From: Deltaproteobacteria bacterium
GTDB taxonomy: Bacteria > Bdellovibrionota > UBA1018
NCBI GenBank assembly: GCA_013286765.1
Contig: JABDFB010000013.1
Location: 1-32,927, forward strand
Reading direction: 5' to 3'
Length of the DNA stretch: 32,927 nucleotides
Under the pieces are notes generated by a model. The model ran no database searches. It was not told where the DNA came from and saw nothing but the letters and a program-made list of their open reading frames with translations. Position numbers and translations under genes: made by a program. Positions 22,955 to 31,489 of this stretch are shown here, in pieces. Within the stretch, counting starts at the first letter, position 1. Each line of letters starts with the position of its first letter.

Positions 22955-24010
22955 TTAATTAATGGTTTTAACCGTTTCTAACTTCTCACTCGCATTCCCA
23001 AGCGACTGGACCTGTGGTGGTGTACCTAACTCCACTTCTTTCAGAGTGGCTGTGACAGTCCCCACGCGAACTTTTGCTTCAAGCCGAAGTGGGATCTTGC
23101 GATCATCATCCGAAAGCCACAAGAAACTCTCCCCGGCTTTCTTCAGCACGCCCTCATATTTTATATCGGGCTGAAGCACAAGGGCTTGCACTTTGCCTAA
23201 AGGTGATTTGATTTCCTCCCTGCGAAGAACCTTACAGACCGCTTCCAGATTTTTCCCTTCCGATACAAGAGGGACAGAAACTTCAGCCCCCACTGTTAAA
23301 GGAATCGTTCTCAGATAGTAGAGTGCCGAAACGCTGTCCTGTGGAAAAGGTTTAATCGTACCAAAGGTTCTCACTTCCGAATATCCCTTTTCTTTATGGT
23401 TCCATCGATTCCAATAGAATGTCTGTTTCTTTTCGGAATCATTGAGTTCCAACGAGTCTCGCTCCTGTTTTGTTTCATCTAAAAGCACATGAAATCGATG
23501 GGAGAACAATCCTTCATAGTCAAAGAAAGTCTCCACCATATCGTCGAGGCGATAAAATAGGCTAAAAAGGGCGGAACTATGGGCCAACCCTCTCACGTGG
23601 TAGACTTTTCGATTGTTGATGAGTTTATACGGCATCGTCTCTAAAATCAGGTCACCTGCTTTTATACCGAAATAAGATATCGAATAGGTAAACTTCTCCC
23701 CTACCCAAATGGGATCTTTTGCAGGCCTCCGGGAGATATAAGCAAATGGCTCTTTTTGTTTCTTATCTTTCTTCGAAGCGCGGACCGGATGCTTTTTCTT
23801 AGAATTATTCTCGGGTGGAATCGGGCTTTCTTTTGTCTCCTTCACTTCAAATTTCTTTTTATACTCCTGGGTAAGCTCGGTAGGCAATTCCTGGTTCAAA
23901 GGAATGTTCTTCACACTCTTGCTGACACAGGCACCACCACACCCTAAAAGAAAAATACCGCCGAAGACAAAACCGATGAGATGCTGATTATTTTTGGAAA
24001 ACATTTTCAC
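22955..24010 (-). CDS. DUF3108-type lipoprotein
   Basis: 351 aa. The N-terminus has a lipoprotein signal with lipobox LLGC (Cys24). A Lys/Glu-rich linker (40-90) follows. The DUF3108 domain is at about 100-330: FTYSISYFGIKAGDLILET, YHVRGLAHSSALFSLFYRLDDMVETFFDYEGLFSHRF, YYLRTIPLTVGAEVSVPLV and KSPLGKVQALVLQP. These proteins are beta-rich and envelope-located, and their biochemical role is not known. The position within lipid A/core genes suggests an envelope function. The start is GTG at 24010 or ATG at 24004; neither has a clear ribosome-binding site. About 250 bp of hairpin-rich sequence separates it from the upstream acyltransferase gene. Confidence 0.85.
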   Translation of the reverse strand: MKMFSKNNQHLIGFVFGGIFLLGCGGACVSKSVKNIPLNQELPTELTQEYKKKFEVKETKESPIPPENNSKKKHPVRASKKDKKQKEPFAYISRRPAKDPIWVGEKFTYSISYFGIKAGDLILETMPYKLINNRKVYHVRGLAHSSALFSLFYRLDDMVETFFDYEGLFSHRFHVLLDETKQERDSLELNDSEKKQTFYWNRWNHKEKGYSEVRTFGTIKPFPQDSVSALYYLRTIPLTVGAEVSVPLVSEGKNLEAVCKVLRREEIKSPLGKVQALVLQPDIKYEGVLKKAGESFLWLSDDDRKIPLRLEAKVRVGTVTATLKEVELGTPPQVQSLGNASEKLETVKTIN

Positions 24011-24115
24011 AGTCTAGGGGAAAATTGGGAGATTGTCGATGGTATACCCCCCTCAATTGCAGCGTTTCTCGGTGAACCTGGAAGTACCACTGATACCGCC
24101 GGTGAAGGGAATTCT

Positions 24116-24253
24116 CGGCGTGTTATTTCGCGAGATTCGCAACAGCCATGAATGGCGTCTTAAGACTTCTTAAATTAAGGAGGCGCGGCTCTCCACTGGA
24201 GAGCTCGCGAGTTGTGAAAGAAAGGATGTCTGCTCTCGCGAAATAACTCACCG
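24116..24253. repeat. 138-bp element with 20-bp terminal inverted repeats
   Basis: The ends at 24116-24135 and 24234-24253 match as inverted repeats in 18 of 20 positions, with 13 consecutive perfect bases (TTATTTCGCGAGA). Inside are the hairpins GCCAT/ATGGC and GCTCTCC/GGAGAGC (loop ACT) and the palindrome GTCTTAAGAC. There is no ORF. The flanks share only GGAA, so a target-site duplication is not convincing. A MITE-like remnant or a structured RNA in the lpxL-DUF3108 gap are the two readings. Confidence 0.65.
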
Positions 24254-24263
24254 GGAACTACTT

Positions 24264-25211
24264 TCACTGGCGAGGACGTGGGTCCTCCCACTCTCCTTCA
24301 CGTAACGGCAAAAGACTTCCTTTGAACCGACGATGAATCCACAACCATTGCTCGGGGTGTCGGCGAATATGTTTCTCTAATTCCTGGGAATACTCGGCCG
24401 TATTCAGCGCCAATTCATGATGGTGATCACTATGTTCTTTCCATGGGAGGGGCGGATGAATTTTTACGATCCAACGGCCATCTTTTCGTCGAAAATTTTC
24501 AACTGGCAAAACAGGCGCTCCTGTTCTCTTTGCGATCATGGCAACGGCCAACGATGTTCCGACAGGTTTTCCAAAAAAAGGAACACGCACTCCTACTGGA
24601 GGCCCAACATACTGGTCCAAAACAAAACCTACAGACCCATTTTTTCTCAAATGAGACAAAACATCTTTGAGTGTCCGCGGTTCGTAGGTCGCTTTGACAT
24701 CATAATCTAAACGGCCAGACTCAATAGCCCGGTGGAGCCAGCTCGGTTTGAGTGTCTTTGTTACCAGCATCAAGTCGTCATGAGCGAAGACGCCGGCGAT
24801 TGCGGCCATAATTTCCCAGTTACCAAGATGACTGGCAAGATAGATAACACCACGGCCTAGTTGCTTTGCAGCGTGTAAATTCTCGACTCCTTCAAAAACC
24901 GCAACCTCTTTAACAAAGTGTTTTAACCGACTCTCGGATTTACCTAATTTGGGAACCAATAGAACTTCGAATGCAAGATTTCCCAGGTGTTTGTAAAAAT
25001 CGCGTGCTAATTTCTTGTGAAAGTTTCGGTCACCTGGAAAAGCTGTCTCCAAATTCAAATCAACGATTTTTTTTCGAAGCCGAATGAGAAAAAGAGTCCG
25101 GCCTAGCAGATTGCCCAAAAAAAGTTGCACCCTGCGTGGGGAATAGTAATAGAAGGTTCCCATCGTTTTTAGAATAAGAATGACTACTCGTTCCACAAAA
25201 CGCGATTCCAA
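24264..25211 (-). CDS. Lipid A late acyltransferase, LpxL/HtrB family
   Basis: 315 aa. Inner-membrane acyltransferase that adds a secondary acyl chain to Kdo-lipid A (or a related lysophospholipid acyltransferase). An N-terminal hydrophobic segment is followed by the HX4E catalytic motif HLGNWE (His128-Glu133) in GVIYLASHLGNWE. Then come LKPSWLHRAIESGR, GSVGFVLDQYVGPPVGVRVPFFGKP (family motif) and GAPVLPVENFRRKDGRW. The start is TTG at 25211, supported by AAAGGA 8 nt upstream; GTG at 25196 is a fallback. It overlaps the end of lpxK by 28 nt, so the two are translationally linked. Whether it is the lauroyl- or myristoyl-type enzyme cannot be decided. Confidence 0.92.
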   Translation of the reverse strand: MESRFVERVVILILKTMGTFYYYSPRRVQLFLGNLLGRTLFLIRLRKKIVDLNLETAFPGDRNFHKKLARDFYKHLGNLAFEVLLVPKLGKSESRLKHFVKEVAVFEGVENLHAAKQLGRGVIYLASHLGNWEIMAAIAGVFAHDDLMLVTKTLKPSWLHRAIESGRLDYDVKATYEPRTLKDVLSHLRKNGSVGFVLDQYVGPPVGVRVPFFGKPVGTSLAVAMIAKRTGAPVLPVENFRRKDGRWIVKIHPPLPWKEHSDHHHELALNTAEYSQELEKHIRRHPEQWLWIHRRFKGSLLPLREGEWEDPRPRQ

Positions 25212-26164
25212 ATTTCCATTCCTTTTTCAAATCGTATCTTCGGCTCAAAAACCATGACGTCAACATCTGGCGACTTTACCAGATCAAACCCCTGGGATTT
25301 CCATTTTACCCAGTCTTTGCCTGTGAGCGCTACTCGCAAGTTTTCTTGTGAAGCTTTGTTTAATGTCTGTTTAATGAGAGAAGATGAATATCGAAAATGA
25401 TCCCGATAGACAGTATGTTTTGTAACGGAATATCCAGATTTCACGAGAAGTTCACGTACAGAACGGGGATCTGCAACGCCCGTAATCAGCCACAATGGTA
25501 AAGGGGCTTTAAAAGAATCTGGTGAATAATTCGGCGCGCCTGAGAGGTCATAGGAAATTTTAACTACCGGTTGCGAAGTCAGCGCAGGTGGCGGCCGACA
25601 CCCTTTCGTCCAGACCACCAAATCGGCACGCTTTAGCGATGATTCAAATTCTCGAAATAACCGTTGCCCCGGTTTGGCCGATGTCCAAGCGACAATATCG
25701 AGGTCTTTAATAATTTTTCGATTTTGAAATCCATCATCTAATAAAACTAAATCTATTTTTTTTTCTGCTTGGACGGCTCGATATTGTTTTACCCGATTTT
25801 TTCCAACACCAATCGTTGCAAACGGACATAGTTTGTGTAAAAGCGCAGGCTCATCACCGCAAACGGACGGATCCATCTCGTCGCTTCCAGGGTGAATAAT
25901 ACCCCCATGTTTTTCCCAAGCGCTGTGATAACCTCGTGTAAGGATACACACCGAGAGCCCCCTCTGATGCGCCTGCTCAGCAATCAGGGCAATTAGCGGA
26001 GTTTTTCCCGAACCACCGGCCTGAATATTACCAACGCTGATAACTTGTGATTCCAACCGTATTGGTTTTGTGATTCCGATTTTAATCAGGCCCCGATTGA
26101 GGCAATTAATAACGGACCAGATGATTGAAAAGAGCCAGAAAAAAGGCGTCTTTATTGTTTCCAA
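25184..26164 (-). CDS. lpxK: Tetraacyldisaccharide 4'-kinase
   Basis: Inner-membrane kinase that phosphorylates the 4' position of the lipid A disaccharide. 326 aa, family length. A membrane helix is near the N-terminus (about 8-30). The Walker A is GNIQAGGSGKTPLIAL (45-60), then ILTRGYHSAWEKHGG, GDEPALLHKL, VGKNRVKQY, and the LpxK hallmark LVLLDDGFQNRKIIKDLDIV. WLITGVADPRSVRELL and VYRDHFRYS are also typical. The start is TTG, 13 nt inside the end of lpxB. msbA, which often lies between lpxB and lpxK, is not present here. Confidence 0.96.
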   Translation of the reverse strand: METIKTPFFWLFSIIWSVINCLNRGLIKIGITKPIRLESQVISVGNIQAGGSGKTPLIALIAEQAHQRGLSVCILTRGYHSAWEKHGGIIHPGSDEMDPSVCGDEPALLHKLCPFATIGVGKNRVKQYRAVQAEKKIDLVLLDDGFQNRKIIKDLDIVAWTSAKPGQRLFREFESSLKRADLVVWTKGCRPPPALTSQPVVKISYDLSGAPNYSPDSFKAPLPLWLITGVADPRSVRELLVKSGYSVTKHTVYRDHFRYSSSLIKQTLNKASQENLRVALTGKDWVKWKSQGFDLVKSPDVDVMVFEPKIRFEKGMEIWNRVLWNE

Positions 26165-27429
26165 GAGAGAATTTCCCGAGCTGCCGTTAGACTTGGACTC
26201 ACCCCCCCTATTTCCATTTTTTCTCTGAGTCGATTAAATCCGTCTTTCATTTTTTTCCTCTTATTTTCATCCCTAAAAAGGGCGACTACTTCGTCACTCA
26301 GGCTTTCTAGCGTGACCTGTTCGCAGAGGATTTCACGCACTAAAAGATCATTATTTTGTCCGGGGTTTTCCTCTGGACTTTGCCGCTCAGAATCGCTCTT
26401 ATCCCAAGCAGCTACTAAATTTACTAGCCCCACCGGACCTTGGTATCGAATCAGATTCTTGAATATCCAAGCAGTCGTTCGACTAGGTTTATAAACTACC
26501 ACGTGAGGGCATTTTAGCAGGCCGGCTTCCAGAGTCGAAGTTCCTGACTTGATCAGCCCGACGTCGGCGGCAACCAGACATTCATTGGATTTTCCATGAA
26601 AAACTCTGACATTTATTGCTGAAACTAAAGCGGGTTTGGTGATTTTCCAAACGTCTATTGTTTTTTGGATCGCAGTTTGAATTGCTTCGATGGACAGGGT
26701 CGTCGGCACGGGAACCAGAACCTGAAAAGGCGATCTTTCTACAATTGGGTTCAGGCTTGAGGTCCGAGTTAAAAAAGACGCGGCGGTGGCCGCTGTTTCT
26801 AGCATCAACATTAGATGTTGTTTGATCTCAGACTTTCGACTCCCCGGCATCATAACTATACAGCGATCGGAGTCTTTTAGCCCTAGAGCTTCTCGCGCCT
26901 GATGCCGCGTAAGAGAAAGAGGCAATTCGTCTACAAGTGGGTTGCCAACATATGTTACGAAGACGCCCGACTCTTTGTAGAAATCGGATTCAAATGGGAG
27001 GATGCACAGGATTTTCTTAAAATACGCCTGCAGTTTTTTAATTCTACCTTTTCGCCAGACCCAAACTTTCGGAGGAATATAGTAGACCACCGGAACATCG
27101 ATTCCCCTCAGAAACTTCGCTAGCCGAAAATGAAATTCCGGATAATCGATAACAATCGCTAGATCAGGCTTGCTCTTACGAACCGCCTTCTTCATCTTCT
27201 TCAACGAGGAATAGAGTTTCGGCAAATGTCCAACGGCTTCGATAAACCCCATGGCTAAGAGCTCACGGGCATCGACGATGGCTTCCAAACCCGCCGCTTG
27301 CAGCTTTGGTCCGCCAATTCCAAAAGCCTCGAGTTTTATGTCAGATGGGATCTCCCTGCGAATCGCCTTTAATAACTCCGCACCGTGATTGTCCGATGAA
27401 GTTTCCGCAGCAGAAATCAAAATCCTCAC
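26152..27429 (-). CDS. lpxB: Lipid-A-disaccharide synthase
   Basis: GT19 glycosyltransferase that condenses UDP-2,3-diacylglucosamine with lipid X. 425 aa; E. coli LpxB has 382, and the extra length sits in the middle. Features: start ILISAAETSSDNHGAELL, EAFGIGGPKLQAAGLEAI, ELLAMGFIEAVGHLP, IDYPEFHFRLAKFLR, VVYYIPPKVWVWRKGRIKKL, LPFESDFYKESGVFVTYVGNPLVD, and IVMMPGSRKSEIKQH. VAADVGLIKSGTSTLEAGLLKCPHVVVYKPS is the C-terminal donor region. The expected helical tail follows. The GTG start overlaps the lpxA stop as GTGA. A polar insert at about 360-380 (DKSDSERQSPEENPGQN) is unusual. Confidence 0.97.
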   Translation of the reverse strand: MRILISAAETSSDNHGAELLKAIRREIPSDIKLEAFGIGGPKLQAAGLEAIVDARELLAMGFIEAVGHLPKLYSSLKKMKKAVRKSKPDLAIVIDYPEFHFRLAKFLRGIDVPVVYYIPPKVWVWRKGRIKKLQAYFKKILCILPFESDFYKESGVFVTYVGNPLVDELPLSLTRHQAREALGLKDSDRCIVMMPGSRKSEIKQHLMLMLETAATAASFLTRTSSLNPIVERSPFQVLVPVPTTLSIEAIQTAIQKTIDVWKITKPALVSAINVRVFHGKSNECLVAADVGLIKSGTSTLEAGLLKCPHVVVYKPSRTTAWIFKNLIRYQGPVGLVNLVAAWDKSDSERQSPEENPGQNNDLLVREILCEQVTLESLSDEVVALFRDENKRKKMKDGFNRLREKMEIGGVSPSLTAAREILSWKQ

Positions 27430-28202
27430 TGACGAACGACTCCCGTTTCACTTTTTCGAATGAACTGGATAAAATTCTGAATCTCGGGAAGCTCTCCGTA
27501 CTGTGATTCAATTTCGAGGAGGCACTGTTCCTTCTGAATGTCCGTTCTCACCCAGAGTTTAATTGCCTCGTTAATTTTCTGAATTCGATCAGCCACAAAT
27601 CCACGTCGGCGCAGGCCAACGATATTTGCGCCTTTGAGTAAGCACGGCCTGGCGCCTAACGCTATGACATACGGAGGTACGTCGCGCTCTAAACCGGACT
27701 GACCTCCGATATAGGCATGGGTTCCTATACGAACGTATTGCGAAACACCTGTCATGCCACCCAGTATGACATAGTCTTCGAGAATCACATGTCCCGCTAA
27801 ACCTCCATAATTCGCGATTACACAGTGATTACCAACTATACAATCATGGCCTAGGTGGGTGTAAGCCATCAGCAGATTATGATCACCTACTTTTGTCAAT
27901 CCCCCACCTTGTACTGTTCCCAGGTTTAGAGTGACACCTTCACGTATAGTATTTTGGTTACCAATAATGAGTTTAGTCGCCTCGCCGTTGTATTTGAGAT
28001 CTTGTGGAATTGCGCCAATCACACCGAAGGGAAAGAACGTATTGTTTTCACCAATTTCTGTCCACCCATCCACCGCGACATGACTAATCAATCGTGTTCC
28101 CTTACCGATTTTTACATGGGGGCCTACGGTGCACCACGGACCAATTTCTACTGAAGAATCAATTTGGGCCTCCGGATGCACAAATGCTGAGGGATGAATC
28201 AT
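27426..28202 (-). CDS. lpxA: UDP-N-acetylglucosamine acyltransferase
   Basis: First step of lipid A synthesis: transfers a 3-hydroxyacyl chain from ACP to UDP-GlcNAc in the cytoplasm. 258 aa, left-handed beta-helix of hexapeptide repeats (HPSAFVHPEAQIDSSVEIGPW), homotrimer in the family. FPFGVIGAIPQDLKYNGE and the catalytic His119 in YTHLGHDC (equivalent to E. coli His125) are visible. The C-terminal helical part begins GLRRRGFVADRIQKI. The ATG has AGGAGA 8 nt upstream and lies 22 nt after the fabZ stop. Confidence 0.98.
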   Translation of the reverse strand: MIHPSAFVHPEAQIDSSVEIGPWCTVGPHVKIGKGTRLISHVAVDGWTEIGENNTFFPFGVIGAIPQDLKYNGEATKLIIGNQNTIREGVTLNLGTVQGGGLTKVGDHNLLMAYTHLGHDCIVGNHCVIANYGGLAGHVILEDYVILGGMTGVSQYVRIGTHAYIGGQSGLERDVPPYVIALGARPCLLKGANIVGLRRRGFVADRIQKINEAIKLWVRTDIQKEQCLLEIESQYGELPEIQNFIQFIRKSETGVVRQ

Positions 28203-28224
28203 CTAATTGTCTCTCCTACCTAAA

Positions 28225-28746
28225 CTAGTTGGCTCTCAAAGATGTGAGCTGTGCCATAATCGTTGCTTCTGCCGCTCTATGCGAATCTACTGTCACTTCG
28301 CCGGTGAACTCCCAAAGTTTACCCCGGCACTTCTTAATTTCGATGTGAATTTTCATGGTATCACCGGGAACAATGGGTCTTCTAAATCGTACTGAATCCA
28401 CTGCTACTAAGATACACTGAAATTGACTTTTAACGTCAGTCCCAAGTGAAGCTAAACTAGGATAAACCGAGAAGCTGGCCGTTTGAGCCATCGACTCAAG
28501 AATCAGAACTCCAGGCATAATAGGACGACCCGGAAAATGACCCTGAAAATAGGGCTCGTTGATACTCACATTTTTTATTCCCAGAACCTTAGTACCGGGT
28601 TGAGCAGCAGGCGGTGGGCTGTCAAAAGCACCAACAGGCTGAATTTCCAAAATTCGATCGACCAAGAGAAAGGGATACCGATGCGGTAAGTAGTTCTGAA
28701 TTTCGTTAATATCCAAAGTGTACTTGGGGGATTCGGAACTAGACAT
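28225..28746 (-). CDS. fabZ: 3-hydroxyacyl-[acyl-carrier-protein] dehydratase FabZ
   Basis: Dehydrates 3-hydroxyacyl-ACP in fatty-acid elongation and competes with LpxA/LpxD for the same substrate. 173 aa, hot-dog fold: PHRYPFLLVDRILE, the catalytic His70 and Glu84 in YFQGHFPGRPIMPG and LILESMAQ, and VRFRRPIVPGDTMKIHIEI. Compared with the usual 145-150 aa, there is a short Pro-rich insert (SPPPAAQPGTK) at residues 43-53 and a longer N-terminus. The start overlaps the lpxD stop as TAATG. Confidence 0.97.
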   Translation of the reverse strand: MSSSESPKYTLDINEIQNYLPHRYPFLLVDRILEIQPVGAFDSPPPAAQPGTKVLGIKNVSINEPYFQGHFPGRPIMPGVLILESMAQTASFSVYPSLASLGTDVKSQFQCILVAVDSVRFRRPIVPGDTMKIHIEIKKCRGKLWEFTGEVTVDSHRAAEATIMAQLTSLRAN

Positions 28747-29822
28747 TACTTCTTTCTCCGTTCTGCCAAAGACTTATTTAGCATCGCATGAATGCGAAAA
28801 TGCGCTCGATGGTCTCGGATCGGATTTCCAACAGCTGTTTCACCAGGACCGATATCCCGCGAAACTAAACTGCAGGCTCCGACTTTTGCCCCATCCCCAA
28901 CGTGGACATGATTGATTATCCCGACCATCCCGGCCACATAAGCGAATTTTCCGACACTGGCGTTGCCCGCCAGACAGGTACCACCACAGATAATCGCACC
29001 TGTATCCACACTGGCGTTGTGACCAACCTGAACCAAGTTGTCAATTTTAACTTGGCTTGCAATTTTAGTTTCCCCAAACGTCCCACGATCCACCGTTGAG
29101 TTGGCGCCGATTTCCACGTCGTCTCCAATGACCACATTGCCGAGATGATAAATTTTTTGGTGGCCGACTACTTTGCCTTCTACCATCTTAGGAGCATAGC
29201 CGAATCCGTCACCACCCAAAACGACGCCTGAGTGCAACCGAACCCGATTGCCAACTTTAGTCCACTCGTAAAGAGTCACTCTTGGAAACAGAACACAATC
29301 CTCTCCAACGCGTGCGTTGGGACCCAAAGTGCAACCTGGATAGATGACGGTGCGAGCGCCAATGGAAACACCTTCCTCCAAAACACAGTGAGGACCAATC
29401 TCGACACCTGGACCTAGTTCGACAGAAGCCGCCACTACTGCGGTCGGATGAACGCGAGTTTCCAGATTTTTTAAAGTCTTCAAATGCGCAACGGTCGACC
29501 GATCTTCAGCAAACTTCTGAGACAGAACAGCCATTGAGTAATAAGGATCCGTACACGAAATTACCGCGCACTTCCTCCAAAAGGGAAGCCCTGCCGCCTT
29601 CAGCGGTTTCACAAACGGATCCCCGGTAATCAGAACACCCGGATGCGCACTCGCGAGCTCATTCTGAAAACTCTTAGAGAAAAAAAAAGCCAAGTGAGAA
29701 TTCTGCGATCGCTCTAAACGAGAGATGCTGTCCACTCGAATCTGATCCAACCCAGATTCAAGATCGGCCGAATTAACTACTTGCCCTCCAGTCCACTCTA
29801 GAATTTCATTAACAGAAAACAC
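28746..29822 (-). CDS. lpxD: UDP-3-O-(3-hydroxyacyl)glucosamine N-acyltransferase
   Basis: Third step of lipid A synthesis, N-acylation from 3-hydroxyacyl-ACP. 358 aa. The N-terminal uridine-binding domain (about 1-110) contains LAFFFSKSFQNEL and DPYYSMAVLSQKF. The hexapeptide beta-helix follows: HPTAVVAASVELGPGVEIGP, VVLGGDGFGYAPK, and the catalytic His268 in DNLVQVGHNASV. The C-terminal helix is RAHFRIHAMLNKSLAERRKK. GTG start with GGGAG 8 nt upstream. About 70 nt follow the ompH stop, and the two probably share a transcript. Confidence 0.97.
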   Translation of the reverse strand: MFSVNEILEWTGGQVVNSADLESGLDQIRVDSISRLERSQNSHLAFFFSKSFQNELASAHPGVLITGDPFVKPLKAAGLPFWRKCAVISCTDPYYSMAVLSQKFAEDRSTVAHLKTLKNLETRVHPTAVVAASVELGPGVEIGPHCVLEEGVSIGARTVIYPGCTLGPNARVGEDCVLFPRVTLYEWTKVGNRVRLHSGVVLGGDGFGYAPKMVEGKVVGHQKIYHLGNVVIGDDVEIGANSTVDRGTFGETKIASQVKIDNLVQVGHNASVDTGAIICGGTCLAGNASVGKFAYVAGMVGIINHVHVGDGAKVGACSLVSRDIGPGETAVGNPIRDHRAHFRIHAMLNKSLAERRKK

Positions 29823-29892
29823 CAGCTGCTCTCCCTCAGTTGCTGAATCTCAGTGCACTTTTACGATCTTAAATCTAGCGGTATATTCGAAT

Positions 29893-30450
29893 TTATCCGC
29901 CGGCGTTCTGCTTATTGATGTCCGCAATTACCTCGTTAGTCATGTCGTCTTCCTCGTGGGAGTAAAGAACGGTATTCTCGTTCTTATCGAGAACTAGTCT
30001 CATCCCTTTTTCCTTGGCTTTCTTTCCAATCGAAACTTTAGCCTTCGAGATCAGGGGTAACGTCAGCTCATTTTGCTCTTGCTGAATTTCGGCTTGTGAC
30101 TTGGCAGTCTTCTGTTGAAAGGTATAGATTCGTTCGCTGATTTTTTGATTTTCTTTTGCTCGGGCCGCATCATTCATCGCGGGTGCCTTCAGCTGGAAAT
30201 CTTCTGTCATCTTTTTAATAGCTGCTTCTTCTGTCTGGAGTTCTTTTCTTCGAGCATTAAAATCTTTCTCAAGTTTTGCTCGTGCTTTCTTTCCTGCCTC
30301 AATGGTTTGCAAGGTTTTTTGCATATCAACCAGCCCAATTCTCATTTCTCCGGGAGACTTTGCATTTACCTTTGTGCTGCTGACAAGACTTTGCACAGCA
30401 ATTACACTGGTACAAGTTAGCGCTAATCCCACATATTTCCAGATCTTCAT
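29893..30450 (-). CDS. OmpH/Skp-family periplasmic chaperone
   Basis: 185 aa. The signal peptide (1-30, cleavage about VNA-KS) is followed by IGLVDMQKTLQTIEAGKKARAKLE, the usual Skp start, then a long charged coiled-coil (about 55-140) that forms the tentacles, and a return strand VSIGKKAKEKGMRLVLDKNENTVLY. Skp-type trimers hold unfolded outer-membrane proteins in the periplasm. In many proteobacteria the gene lies, as here, just before lpxD, usually after bamA; bamA is absent from this window. ATG with AAGGAG 7 nt upstream. A 7-bp AT hairpin (ATAAAGT/ACTTTAT) lies in the promoter region. Confidence 0.93.
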   Translation of the reverse strand: MKIWKYVGLALTCTSVIAVQSLVSSTKVNAKSPGEMRIGLVDMQKTLQTIEAGKKARAKLEKDFNARRKELQTEEAAIKKMTEDFQLKAPAMNDAARAKENQKISERIYTFQQKTAKSQAEIQQEQNELTLPLISKAKVSIGKKAKEKGMRLVLDKNENTVLYSHEEDDMTNEVIADINKQNAGG

Positions 30451-30552
30451 TTCTCACTCCTTAAAGGCGGCCTAATGCCTGAATTGAATTGATATAAAGT
30501 TTAGACTTTATAAGGAAAGAAGCACAATCCCTAGCGAAAAACAAGGCAATCG

Positions 30553-31407
30553 TTATTTTTTGACCGTACCCATGTTCACCACGTGATACCGATCTACCCC
30601 TACAAATGATGGAACACCCGGGCTACTCACGGCTATTGCTCCAAAACGATTTCCTAACTGTGCACACTCGGCTAAAGAAAATCCGTAAACTAGTCCCGCT
30701 GCAAACCCAGCCAGAAAACAATCTCCCGCTCCGGTCGGATCGATTTCTCTCATACCGTCTTTTAGCTGCCAAGCAGGATGGTTGATTTCGTGATTGGCTG
30801 TCATTATCGTACATCCTTGATTTCCCCGCGTCATCAGAACACAAGTCCTTTTGCGAATTTGATCCAAATTGACCCAGTGCGCCTCGTCTTCGCTTACCTT
30901 TAGGAAATCTAACCTACTAAGGTGTGGCGCATAACGTGTCTCTTCGAGTCGCCTATAGGACATGCGACCATTCTGATCAAATTCTCGAATTAGCCCCTGA
31001 ATATCACAGAGAAGAATTTCCGCTCGTTGGGCCAGCATTTCCAAGGTCTCGGGTAGCACCTCGCCGGCAACACCCCCAGCCAAGGCAACTTTAAATTTCG
31101 AATGGGGCAAATCTTCTGGAAAAATCGGTTCGCAGCAATGGACTAGCTTTAGTGTCCTTTCGCCTTCCCGGAAACTTGCCTGAAATTCCGTTGTGGGGGC
31201 AGTTTGTGATTGAATTAATGCTTTGTCAAACCGATCTGGGTATTTGAATTCTCGCCCCACCTTGGACACTATTTCGCACTTCATCCCCAAGAACTTCAGA
31301 ACTGACGAAACATACGAAACCGTTCCACCCAGGGTTTCAACCACCGGCCCCGACTCCAAAACCAAACTATCGTGACAACAATTACCGACCACTAAAATCT
31401 CAGACAA
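30553..31407 (-). CDS. PfkB-family sugar/inositol kinase
   Basis: 284 aa, ribokinase-like. The N-terminus VVGNCCHDSLVLESGPVVETLGGTVSYVSSVLKFLG and SKVGREFKY resemble the plant myo-inositol 3-kinase group (as I recall it: VGNYCHD, ETLGGA, SKVGHDF). The middle ILPETLE-like VLPETLEMLAQRAEILLCDIQGLIREFD also does. The C-terminal active-site loop is DPTGAGDCFLAG (223-234), with catalytic base Asp229. The substrate is therefore possibly a cyclitol or sugar rather than fructose phosphate; this is inference. It is not HldE, which is longer and differs at the start. The start is TTG with GGGAG 9 nt upstream. It is first on the strand that continues into ompH and the lpx genes, about 100 nt apart, with a probable promoter between. 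Confidence 0.85.
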   Translation of the reverse strand: MSEILVVGNCCHDSLVLESGPVVETLGGTVSYVSSVLKFLGMKCEIVSKVGREFKYPDRFDKALIQSQTAPTTEFQASFREGERTLKLVHCCEPIFPEDLPHSKFKVALAGGVAGEVLPETLEMLAQRAEILLCDIQGLIREFDQNGRMSYRRLEETRYAPHLSRLDFLKVSEDEAHWVNLDQIRKRTCVLMTRGNQGCTIMTANHEINHPAWQLKDGMREIDPTGAGDCFLAGFAAGLVYGFSLAECAQLGNRFGAIAVSSPGVPSFVGVDRYHVVNMGTVKK

Positions 31408-31489
31408 CTTGAGGTTCTCCCGCTGCAGGAGTTCCTAACCCACACAACTCGATTTTGCCACTAGTTTGCCAAGTCATCCGACGACTTTT

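Noticed and set aside
30553..31407. HldE (heptose kinase) N-domain
   Set aside because: Length and N-terminal motifs differ from HldE; only the general PfkB active-site loop is shared.
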